From assembly GCF_004115265.2 (NCBI RefSeq), contig NC_046303.1, positions 1 through 64,000 on the forward strand: a stretch of DNA of 64,000 nt, written 5' to 3'. Below are positions 1-10,573 of this stretch, piece after piece. A program made the translations under genes and the position numbers. Numbering within the stretch: the stretch's first letter is position 1; each line of letters opens with the position of its first letter. The DNA is from Rhinolophus ferrumequinum (lineage: Eukaryota > Chordata > Mammalia > Chiroptera > Rhinolophidae). The notes under the pieces are model-generated. The model was not told the DNA's origin. It was given only the letters and a program-made list of their open reading frames with translations, and searched no databases.

Positions 1-680
1 GNGGGGGGGGAATCTTTTTAGTTACTTAGCCCAGAGTGGCTCCTTTTCTAATGTTCACTTCTTCATGTGAGACTGCAGGAGTTCTGAGAGAGGGAACGCC
101 AGCATTAGGCCTCTGGAATAGGTGTCATTCATTGTTCTGATGATGACGCTTAGAACTCACATGAGTCAACATATTAAAAATAATGGTGAAACTTCTTTAA
201 ATGAAGTTGTACTTGAGACTTATTGCTATTAGACAAGACTAATATTTATACTCATATTTTTCCATCTATTGAGCAGATATTTTACTGCGTAGTGGAATTG
301 GAATAGAAAGATACTGACAAAACTGTCTGCATACGTTGTTCTCGTTGCTCGACTGGTAACTTAAACTTTGAGCCTAATCTCATTCCTGGCATCCTCTCGG
401 AAAAACGTGGGCAGAGCAGGAAAAAATGCTACAGAACCAGTTATACAGACACTCTACAGCTAGGAGTTTATCCTGAGGAACTGATATTACATGTGTGGAC
501 AGTATGAGAATATTCATTGCAGAGAAATAATTAAAGTCAAGCTAGATTTCACAGGAGGAAGGCTAGACACATATGACATACACATGAGATGGCATATACG
601 CAACCATGTACAATCACGTTTACACAGAATATTTATGCAGTGGGAAATAATCTTGATGTATGTGGAATGTCTTAAAAATG
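1..680. other. Gene-free left edge
   Basis: An N at position 2 within a G run suggests a contig edge or gap flank. The rest is AT-rich sequence with no exon-like, tRNA-like or promoter-like structure that I can recognise. Confidence 0.5.
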
Positions 681-689
681 TAGTAACGG

Positions 690-1560
690 TCTTGGATAAA
701 TTTCAAGGAACACAACACCTACCAAGACTAAATCACAAACAAATAGAAAATCTGAATAGACATGTAACAAATAAGTAGATTGAATCCATAATCCAAAATC
801 AAATAGAGTAGTATATACAGAAAGGGCTTTGGGAAATGGGGAGAGGTCTGCAAACATAAGCTTTTATTGCAGAACACTTAGCAGAATTGTGTATATAGGT
901 TTACCTAAATTACTTAATGTTTGAATGACTAAACAAGTCTTTTCAACATAGGATTGGTAGAAAAGGGAATGGTAAAGATGCTGAGGAGTCACCCTCCCAG
1001 TGTCACAGGGGCTCCTGGGCCAGTTCTAACTAAGTTTGCTGCACTTCAGTGTGTCAGCAACTTGGGGAAATATGAATTTAATTTTTCAATGACCTGAGTA
1101 GAACCTTCTCCACATTAGACACACAAATGGTCAACAGGCTCACTAAAATGTTAAACATCATTAGTCACGATGGAAATACAAATTAAAACCACAATGTGAA
1201 ACCCCTTCACATGAAACAGAATGGCTATAATTGAGAAAAATAAAACAAATGGCAGTAACAATGTGGAGAAATTAGAAACCTTACATATTCCTTCTGAAAA
1301 TGTAAAATGGTGGCCTCAGTGTACTATAGTTGGGAATTTCCTCCCCATAAAAAAATTCCCATGGGGTACAACAAATCCACTTCTAGAAATAGACCCCCCA
1401 AAATTGAAAACAGATGTTCAAACAAACATTGATGATACATGAATCCACAGCACCACTGTTCACAACAGCAGACGCCTAAACAATCCAATGTCCATCTTAA
1501 TCGGCAGTGAAAACTGAGTAAATAATTGTGCAGCTACACCAGGATTCTTTAGATTGATAT
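690..1560 (+). repeat. L1 LINE fragments, sense
   Basis: The sequence reads like the L1 ORF2 end and 3' region on the plus strand. There is an ORF2-like stretch near 690-810, and from about 1110 the typical run of 'hits' about added nucleotides, 'accacaatg' and 'cactgttcacaacagcag'. It is diverged and non-coding now. From 1110 onward it belongs to a block that recurs at 8.4-9.8 kb. Confidence 0.65.
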
Positions 1561-1870
1561 AATTATGAACATATTAATTATTTCTAGAAACATATATCCC
1601 CGTAGCACACACAAAAATGTTAATGTACCAGAAGACATATTTACTAATACACCAATATATTTAGTTCCTCTGCAATAACTACCAAAAAATTGATAACTCT
1701 ATCTTCAGTAATCAGTGTTTCATTTTCTCCTATTTGGAAGTAGTCTAGACATTCAATACATATCCATCATAAATTTAGATAACACAATTGTAAAGTTTCA
1801 AATTACCACGTAGAAACCTTTTTCAATGATTATGTACAATATAATTATCGCTAAAAAGTTTACATAAATA
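1110..1870 (+). repeat. Copy A of a duplicated L1-plus-flank block
   Basis: This stretch aligns by eye, in the same orientation, with 8460-8990 and then 9553-9785. The match includes non-L1 flank such as the shared 'aggattctttagattg' and 'aatatatttagtt' motifs. Copy B carries an insertion of about 560 bp that copy A lacks. Shared idiosyncratic sequence beyond the L1 end argues for segmental duplication rather than two independent L1 insertions. Confidence 0.6.
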
Positions 1871-4800
1871 TCTTTAATTTTCATTGTTTCTATTATATAT
1901 ATTCGTTTAAAATTTGAGATGTCAAAATCAATTATTACCGAAGCTATTTTCTTGACACATTTTGTAACACAGATAACAAACTTATTTTTAGAAGCCCAGT
2001 TAAAATATATATATATATTTATGTTAATAACTTTCAAAGATATGACTATGTGATAAACCCAAACTAAAACCAGCTGTAATATCAAATATTTCACCACATC
2101 ATCTGATCCTGGAAAGCATTTAGGGTAGTTTGTATTTTATTTCTTAATTTATATAAGCGTTTAATTTGTTCAAACCAATCAAATATTACAAACCAGTAAC
2201 ACCATCCACAGATACAAAACATCTTACCACACACAAACACAAACTGGTTTCACACAGAGATCACAAATTAACAGAATTAGTAATAACTATAGAGAACGCA
2301 CAAGATGGTTTACCAAGAAAATAACTGGTTGGCACAAGAGCTCTGTAACACGATTTAAATGTAGAAGCTTTTCTCATTACGGGATCCAACGTCTGTCCAT
2401 GGACACTGAGGACTAAATAGTGAGACAACCAACCTGCCTCTTTACAGCTCAGGCCAGGAAGCCAGAGGCCCCTGCACCCCGAGTGCAGAGGAAGCAGCCC
2501 TCCCAGAGCCAAAGGGTCACCCCAAAGACAGTCAGAGAAAGCACAGATCTTCGTCACCCAGGCAGTAGGGACGGTGGGATGGACAGGGTGTCTCCGGTCT
2601 CCCACAAAATGTGAGGTACCTCCAGCCCCAAACCCACTAATCTGTGGCCCTGTGGAGGTGCTACTGGACCGGGATCTGTCCAGCACTGATGGGTAAGGAA
2701 GGCTGGGGGGACAGATGGCCCTTATGGGCAGAGGCCCCTCAGGACACACTCCCCTGGGAGCTGGCACAGCCAGGCAGAGGCGCACTGGGAACCCCAGCTT
2801 CTCCCACTGGCCACCAGGCTCAATGGAGTAAGTGCACCTGGCCGATGTTGGGGACCGGAGAGGGTTAGCTTCCTCGGTCACAAAGACAAGCTCCCGGGAC
2901 ACAGAACGAGAAGGAAAGAAAAACCTCAAGTGGTTTTTAGACGGGGACCCACAGCAAAGTTTCTGGAGAAAACCACTTAATTTCCCAGCCTGTGGGGCTG
3001 GCTCCAACGACAGGCTTACGGGAGCCTGTGCCTGTGTTCTGTCCCCGTGGTAGTTCCTTCTTAGGACAAACGACATGCAAGACACAGACACAGGAGAAAA
3101 CAAACACCTCTGGAAGGAAAGATTATAGAAAACTCTAGAGTCTCTAGGTGCAAGAAGTTAGCTGCACAAATATTTTTTTCTGCCGATCTAAATTCAGAAA
3201 AGAGACAAAAGCCTCGCACCCCTTCTAACTTCTACCCAACCCCACAGACAGAGACCAGGAATTTTAATACATGTGCACCTAGAATTCACATCACCATGAA
3301 ATTTCCAAATACAGCGAGGAGAAATCAGGGAAATATGACATTTAGACAAGGGTGGGAGTGGACTCTTAGATTTCAGATGTAAAAATGGGAGATTTACAGG
3401 TAATTCAGGAAAAGCTGAACACACGTGGCAGGTAAAATTTTGTGAGGCTCCTGCATGGAGTCTTCTGGTCTTCTAAGGGGATTGTGCTCAGGGTTTTATT
3501 TGTGCTGCACAATCTTTAAGGAGGCAGGAAAAGGGAGCCAGGCTGGAAGAGGGAGGCTTGTATTGTTAAAAATGCAATTTATTTTCCTTTGCTCAGCTCT
3601 GTGGCCTCAGGCAGTTGTGGGCTGTGTTTACATTTCTGATCTGCTCTGCAGAGGACCTGGGGGAGATGCTGAGACTCTAATTTGTATCAGACTGAGAAAG
3701 CAGCCTCCATTTTGGTCAAGTTCCTGATCAGTTATTACATTCCTTAAAACTTGTTCCCACACACCAATTCTCATAATATTAGATCGAAATACAGGTTTTA
3801 AAAATTTGCACATCTCTTGATTTTCCCTTCTGCCTTTTTTAAACCTAATGTTGACATTAGCATTTTTAAGACCCAACAAGCTGAAGAACTAATTCAAAAG
3901 TTAAATTTCCTTGAATTCGTTTGTATTAAACATGTGTTTTTCCTCTAGGTTCCAATTAAACAGCTGTTTGCCAAGAAAGTTCTCCAACGCATTTTCAAAA
4001 TTTGAAGTTTTTCCAATTCAAAGGAGCCAGGGTCTGACCACTGATGATAGGGTTTTAATAGCTCCTCAAACCAAAAAGCCCTTTTACAACGTAACCAAGG
4101 AAGCCCAAGGCTTTCTGTCCCTGTGGTATTTTCTTTGTTTGTTTTTTTTAATTAGAGTTTATCGGAGTGACAATTGTTAGTAAAGTTACATACGGTTTTT
4201 GGTGTACAATTCTGCATTACATCATCTATAAATCACATTGTGTGTTCACCACCCAGAGTCAGTTCTCCCTCCATCACCATATATTTGATCCCCTTTACCC
4301 TCATCTACCAGCCCCCTCCCCCCTTGTTATTTTCTTTTGATTACAAACGGCACAAGACACAGACACAGAAAAAAATGACCACTTATGAAAGAATCAATAA
4401 AGAAAACCTGTGAGTCGCTGCTCCCAAGAAGCTAGCTTCACAAACATTTTTTCCTGCCAATCTACTTGTAGAAAAGAGAAAAAGGACACGCAGCACTTCT
4501 AAATTCTCCCAAACCCCACAGAAATAGACGAGGAAAGATGACAGGGTGAACAAAAACACCGCTTACCTCTGCCTGCATGTCCTTGCGCTCCAAAAGGCAG
4601 CGGTTTCCAGGAGCTAGCAGTGCCCCAGGCAGTAAATTCTACTTGCAGGCTCCCAATACTGTGAGGGCTTGAAAAATTCTTTTGCTCTCACCTTGTAAGT
4701 TTGTTAGCGGAGAGTGGGTCCTTGAGTCATCACAGGAAGGCATTCAAGGATGTCGGAACAATGCCTCATGAACAAAGGCAAGCAGGCCGAGAATTTATTA

Positions 4801-6640
4801 AAAGAAAATATATCCCCGAAATGCAGGCGTGGACAAGCCCAGCAGGAGAGCAACTGTGCCCAAAGATAATTTAGGATTATATTTAAAAGAGGCTGCGAAA
4901 TATTCAAGGGTAAAGTCACCGGTGATCTATGGGCGTTCCCAGGGCATGTGTTTGCTGATGACTCCTTCCCACTGGAGGAGGGATTCCCTCATAGGAATTT
5001 TCAAGGAGACACAAGGGGTGGAGGTTTTTCCCTGCCAGCAATGCTAATAGTGTTATAATCCATTACAATTAGCTGTAACTGCACCTTTTTTAGCAATGAT
5101 CTCATCTCCTCTCTTTTGTTTCCCCTCACATCTTCCCTCCTTTCCTCCCTGCTCTCCTGAGGCACTGTTCTCTCTTGCCTACAGTAACTTCTAGCTGTAC
5201 TAATCAGATTAATAAGATAAAACCAAATTTTAACATATGTGCATCAGGAATTCACATACATGTAAAAATTCCACAGTTCAGATTGGGTGCTTTGCAAGTA
5301 TTTTAGGTAATTCATGGAAGGTAAATTGTTGTTAGACAATCCAGAACGTAATGGGACACGGGGGAAGGGTGGTCAGCAGGCTCCACTGGGCGTCTTCCCG
5401 CCTTATGCTAAGGAGTTTATGCTAAGGTTCCCTCCCTAAACCAGGTCTTTCCATCTGAATCTCTTAGGCAGGAAAGGGGGAGGGTCAAAGTTTCTTTCTG
5501 AGTCTTGTTTCTTAAGGACCAGTTTAAAGTCAACATACCCAAAGGCAAAACTTTTGTTCCCCTTCATTCCCACCTTTGAAACTTTAATAAAAATTTCACA
5601 CTCAGAAATAAAATTGGTAGATTGCAACTTATTTCATTGATCTAATCACTCAGTCCTGAGAATAAGATAGTTTAAATTGTTGAATCTTATTTCTTGATGT
5701 GGTGATGTAGATTCACTCCCAAATCTCACCTTTGATTAAATATCTGATTACTTATGTGGGGGAGAAACAAACTTTCCTCTACCTTCAAGCTTCTTCTGGC
5801 TGCTCTAATAATCAAATAGACATGAGAAAGATTTGCAAGAGAAAATAAGCAGATTTCATACATATAGGAACCCGCACGCAGGAGCGAGTCAGATCCCACA
5901 TGCAGGAGTGGAAGGGAGATAGAAAGGGAACATGGGTACAGAGACATCCTGAGCTAAGGATGAAGTAAGGTCCCTTGAAAGGGGCTTGAAAGGGTCACTG
6001 CAGGGTGATGACCAGAGCAGATGTTTCACAAATATCTTGAACCTACTCAGACAGATGTTGACAGACTGCAGGTCAGACAGGGACAAATAGATGGATGATG
6101 TGGGGTGTTGTGTAGAGCTGCTGCCAACCCACAGTTGCTGACTGATGTGTGGCCTGTGGGTTTTTGATCTCTTGGGGAGCCTGTGGCTGACTCTGAACAG
6201 TTTTCTTAAGTCTTGCATATATGCCTTTAGACCCCCCAGGACTGGAGTTTTTACACCAGGTCAGACTTCTGGACCTGAAGGTGGCTCCAGCCTTGGACAA
6301 GACACCTCAAGCCAGGGCAAAGCTGAGGGACTGTACCCCAACCCACCGGACAGGTCCAGCTACCACAGCTGTGCAGGGGGGGGGGGCTGTTCCAGCAAAG
6401 CTGCCCCAGGAGCCTGGTGTTCAGCTCCTCCTGCAAATGCTGCACCAGGAGTGGAGTCACCAAGGCCCCTTCAGCCCCAGCGCCCAGACCAGAGCCCAGG
6501 ATCCCAGCATAGCGTGCCTCCCCATGAAGTGGGAATATTTTCCTGAGTCACCAAATGATGTAAACGATGTTGGATCTGCCAGCAGTTTCTGGGTGTGGGC
6601 CGGGATCCTGTCTCATGAGACCGAAGAATGGACACATGGA
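1870..6640. other. Gene-free, old-repeat-rich stretch
   Basis: No conserved exon is visible. Two parts resemble each other: about 3140-3400 and 4410-4545 plus 5220-5340 share the order 'agctagct...cacaaa', 'ctgcc(a/g)atcta', 'accccacaga' and 'gaattcacat'. The second copy is split by about 660 bp. The intervening and following sequence (4550-6640) has the look of LTR-type fossils ('atttatta' signals, GC-moderate sequence), but I cannot name a family. A short G run lies at about 6374-6384. Confidence 0.4.
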
Positions 6641-7255
6641 CCAGGGAGAGGCAGAAAGTTATAAAGGAAGAGAGTTTATTAAAAGCAGGAGAAGAGGTTG
6701 CAGCTCCCGAGCGGGAGGGGGTCCCGAATGGGGTGCCCAGTGACTGAGGCAAAAGCTCTTACTTTTATTATACCTTCCCTTGCCTGCTTGGGGAAGGGGG
6801 CTGGGCCTTCTAATTAAATTCATCTATCAGGTTTGTCCTGTTTGCCCTTCCTGAAGGGATTAAGGAACCAACCCATTCCTATCTATCAGATCTGCTCCTC
6901 TGCCCGACCAGAAGGGATTTGAGATCATTTATTAACCTCAAGGTGGGGTCTCATGTGCCTGTCCTGGAGTGAAGGAGACATTCCAGGACCTGGCTGTTTC
7001 AGGATATGGCTGCTGTTTTGTTTATTCCACCAGGGACCTCCCGGTCTACCTAGCAATCATACTAACTAACCTGTCTCACCCAGCTCTCCCTGGGGGCTGT
7101 AGTCTGGCTCCTGCAGGCTGATAAAGTGAACTAACATCTTAAGATGCTTAACCATAGATCTGGGAGAACTATAGGTGAAGCTGGCCCCTTCTTAACTCTC
7201 TAGCCCTGACTTCCTGTTGGACTTTGTGGTAACTACGTGGGGAGGGATGCTAATA
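6640..7255. repeat. Unnamed interspersed repeat, probably LTR-derived fossil
   Basis: The distal part, about 7118-7253, is the inverse complement of 9413-9552. Landmarks are 'catcttaagatg', 'gtggtaacta' and 'caggaagtcagggcta' read on the opposite strands. Two inverted copies within 3 kb show that this is a dispersed element. An LTR origin is inferred only from length and composition, and I give no family or age. Confidence 0.4.
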
Positions 7256-7807
7256 CATAGAAAGCCATCTTAGAACCGGGGCTATTCTTCACGTGGGCTA
7301 CCAGTTGGAGCCCTGGGTTGGAGGTATATGGTGGTTTTTGTTCCTTTTGTTTTTCCAAATAAGCCGCTCTTTTGGTGGACTTTCTGGACACTTATTTTTG
7401 CCAGTCAACGAGGCCTACCTGTGGTCTTTCCATACCCAAGATTTCAGCTCTCAGACCTGGGTTCCTTTTGGTCTGGTCCTCCTGGATAGCAACTTTTACA
7501 TGCAAAATGAATCTTTGGTTTGCAACCCACATCCCCCAGATGTGTCGACTTACAGAAGCTCTCTAAGCACACTGTTAATTCAGAAATGGCCCTGGGGAAG
7601 GTAGGGGGCCAGGAGGGGAGGGTGGCATAAGGCATTATAGGTAAGAGCGAGGCAAGAAGGCAGTTAATTCAGGTGTGCCAAGCCTTGTGCTGGGTTTCAC
7701 CTTGAAGTCTTCACATTCCAGCAGGCAGTTTCCAAGGCACAGATGACTGCAGCTGGGGCACTGAGTCGGACACGTTTCAGTGGCTCTGAAACCTTTGGAG
7801 AGCTTTT

Positions 7808-7940
7808 CCTGGTGACCTCCACTTTTATGTTATTCCCATGATGCACACCAGATGGCAGCAGAGAAGAGCATCTCCTGGTCTCCTCCACTAGGGTGTTATT
7901 CCCAAGATACACACTACATGGCATCAGAAGAGCTTTCGTG
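7808..7940 (+). repeat. Two-unit diverged tandem duplication, period about 66 bp
   Basis: Units starting at 7808 and 7874 share 'cctggt', 'cctccact', 'gttattccca' and 'acac(c/t)a(g/c)atggca' in order. The copies differ at many sites, so the duplication is old. Confidence 0.5.
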
Positions 7941-7949
7941 ACCATTTTC

Positions 7950-8960
7950 AGGACCTTGGATTTAGCAATGGTTTCTTAAATACGATACCACATACGAGCA
8001 ACAACCATAAAAAAAGATAAATTGGAATTCCTCAAAATTAAAAACTTACTTGAGTGAAAAGAAATTATCCAGATAGTGAAAAGACAGCCCATAGAATGGA
8101 AGAAAATACTTGCCAATTATATCTGTAATAAGTTTTATCCATATTAAAGAATGTTGAAGGGCAGCCGGTTGACTCAGTTAGTTAGAGCCTGAGCTCTTAA
8201 CAACAAGGTTGCCGGTTCAATTCCCGCATGGGATGGTGGGCTGCACCCCTGCAACTAAAGATTGAAAACGGTGACTGGACTTCGATCTGAGCTGCACCCT
8301 CCACAACTAGATTGAAGGAGAATGACTTGGAGCTGATGGGCTCTGGAGAAACAAACTATTCCCCAAAATTCCCCCAATAAAAAAAATTAACTCAAAGAAT
8401 GTTTAAAACTCATCAACAAGACACCTAAAATTTTAAAATGGACTTGAATAGACTCTTCTCCAGAGTAGACATTCAAATGGTCAACAAGCACGCTAAGATG
8501 TCAAACATCATTAGTCATGATGGGAATGAAAATTAGAAAACCACAATGTGATACCCCTTCACACATACCAGAATGGCTGTAATCAAGAAAACTAAAACTA
8601 ACAAATGGCAGCAACAATGCAGAGAAATTGGAACTCTTAAACATTGCTTGTGAAAATGTATAATGGTGTGGTCTCTGTGCACAATAGTTTGAAACTTCCA
8701 TCACGCAAAAAATTCCCATTTGGTTTAACAAATCCACTTCTAGAAATAACACCCCCCAAATTGAAAACAGATGTTACAAATAAGCTGATACGTAAATCCA
8801 TACCAGCACTGTTCACAATAGCAGAGTCATAAACAATGCAAATGTCCATCTTAATCAGCAGTGAAAACTAAGTAAGCAATTGTGCAGTGTTACAGGATTC
8901 TTTAGATTGTGAACATATTTAATAACTTCTAGAAGTATACTTCCTCATAGCACACAAAAA
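7950..8960 (+). repeat. L1 LINE fragment, sense, split by a SINE
   Basis: The ORF2 C-terminal and 3' region of an old L1 reads on the plus strand. A tRNA-derived SINE at 8156-8393 interrupts it, and L1 resumes at about 8404. The part after about 8460 is copy B of the duplicated block. Confidence 0.65.
8156..8393 (+). repeat. tRNA-derived SINE (Rhin-1/VES-like), with target-site duplication
   Basis: The head 'ggctgactcagttagttagag' type A box and the 'ggttcaattccc' B box mark a tRNA-derived RNA polymerase III promoter. The tail ends in 'ccccaataaaaaaaa'. A perfect 10-bp target-site duplication, 'aaagaatgtt', flanks it at 8146-8155 and 8394-8403, so both ends are exact. It is inserted in L1. 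Confidence 0.8.
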
Positions 8961-8991
8961 ATTTTAATGTGGCAGAACACGTTTACTAATA

Positions 8992-9552
8992 TCGACTGGC
9001 AAAAATAACTCTCCAGAAAATCCACGAAAAGAACAGTTTATTCAGGAAGTCACCTCAGGAGTGTGCAAATGCACACTCTGACCGTCACTCCAACCCACTA
9101 CTAATGTGAAGAAAAAGGCCCCAATTCCTATCCTAGGTGGCTATTCTATTTACAGTGGTACCTCAGTTTTCAAACGTAATCCAGTCCAGAAGACCGTTCG
9201 AGTTCTGAAACGTTCAAAAACCCAGGTGCAGTTTCCCCATAGAAAGTAATGCAAAATGGATTAATCCATTCCAGACCTTTAAAATAAACCCCTAAAACTG
9301 CAAATTTAGCATGAATTTTACTATCTAACGATACCATACATCCATAAAATTTATGGCGTTCATAAACCGAAATGTTTGTCAACGGAGACATTCAAAAACT
9401 GAGGTACCACTGTACTAGCATCCCTGTCCCCCAGAAGTTACCACAAAGTTTTAACAGGAAGTCAGGGCTAAAAGTTAAAAAGGGGCCCAGCTCCACCCAT
9501 AGTCCTCCCTGCTCTATGGTTAAGCATCTTAAGATGCCAGTTCACTTTTATC
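8992..9552. repeat. Insertion inside copy B, composite repeat
   Basis: This sequence is absent from copy A. It starts with an unnamed part, contains a complete palindromic MITE at 9155-9412, and ends with a segment that is the inverse complement of 7118-7253. A 7-bp direct repeat, 'actaata', flanks it and is compatible with a target-site duplication. Confidence 0.45.
9155..9412. mobile_element. Palindromic Tc1/mariner-type MITE, complete ends
   Basis: The terminal inverted repeats begin CAGTGGTACCTCAGTTTT on the left and end AACTGAGGTACCACTG on the right. TA dinucleotides flank the element at 153-154 and 413-414 of the 9-kb block, as Tc1/mariner integration predicts. At 258 bp it holds no transposase. 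It is a non-autonomous DNA transposon, and the family name is not certain from memory. Confidence 0.75.
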
Positions 9553-9794
9553 ACTAATACACCCAAATATATTTAGTTACTCTATAATAAAAGAAAAAAG
9601 TTGATAAATCTATGTTCAGTAATTATAATTAGTGTTTCATTATTTTCTCCATGTGGAAAGGGTCTAGGCATTCAATGAATTTTCATCAAATGAGATAGCA
9701 AAACTGTACAGTTTCAAATTCAGACACGTGGAAAACGTTTTCAATGTATATACTCGTGTACAATTCTCATTAAAAAGTTTACTTAAAACATACT

Positions 9795-10330
9795 CACTTC
9801 AGAGAAAGGGAAACCTCATGTCCTCCTCATAAAATTAAAACTAGAGCTACCATCCGATCCAGCAATCTTTCTTCTGGGTATTTATCTGAGGGCAATGAAA
9901 TCAGTACCTCAGACACCTGCACTCTGACGTACTCAACCTGTGCAGACAACCTGGGTGTCCCTGGAAAGACGGACACTTATAAAGATGCAGCACCTATGTG
10001 AGGTGGAACATAGTTCAGCCATGAGAAAGAACATCCTGCCATCTGGGACGTGGACAGACCTGGAGGACATTAGCTGAGTGAGACAAGCCAGACCCAGAAG
10101 GACCAATAGTGCTCGATCTCACTTTTATGTGGAATTAAAACCAGTTGAAATGGAAGCAGAGTAGAAAGGTGGTTCCCAGGGGCTGAGGAAAGGGAACTGG
10201 GGAGATTTGGTGCAAGGACACAAAATGTTAGTTATGCAAGATGGTTAAGTACTGAGAACCTAAGATGCAACAATGCCACCACAGTTCACAACTTTATTAC
10301 ATACCCACCACTTGCCAAGAGGGTAAATCC
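9795..10330 (+). repeat. Old L1 3' fragment, sense
   Basis: The text matches the end of L1 ORF2 and the start of the 3' UTR: 'agagctacca', then 'gatccagcaatc', 'acatagttcagccatgagaaagaa' and 'gtggttcccaggggctg'. It ends just short of the MRPS24 3' end. Confidence 0.65.
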
Positions 10331-10440
10331 TAACTCGCAGCCTCCATGGGACCCCTGGAGTGCCCCAAAGAAACCCTGTCCTAGTTCCTTCACCTAAAGT
10401 ATAGAGACTGACCAGGACAACAGACAACATGGAAAGTCCA

Positions 10441-10446
10441 TTTATT
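10441..10446 (-). terminator. MRPS24: Poly(A) signal of MRPS24
   Basis: On the minus strand this reads AATAAA, about 130 bases past the MRPS24 stop codon. That fits the short 3' UTR expected of this gene. Confidence 0.7.
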
Positions 10447-10573
10447 CAACAGCAGCTTTGAAAGCAAAGTGTCGGGACTCTGGGGGAGAGGGGTTCTCCC
10501 CATTTCTAGTTCACCCCTTTCTCACACATTTGTCCTTTGCAGGCTAGAGATTCATGGCCAAAAGGCCACTATC

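Larger units (their letters stand above)
8460..9785 (+). repeat. Copy B of the duplicated L1-plus-flank block
   Basis: This is the partner of 1110-1870. Homology runs 8460-8990, stops at an insertion, and resumes at 9553 to about 9785. The insertion is flanked by 'actaata' on both sides (985-991 and 553-559 within their respective kilobases). Confidence 0.6.

Noticed and set aside
2261-3103. A 280-codon open frame on the minus strand
   Set aside because: It has no recognisable domain, a composition typical of GC-rich non-coding DNA, open frames on the other strand as well, and lies among repeats. I cannot support it as a gene.
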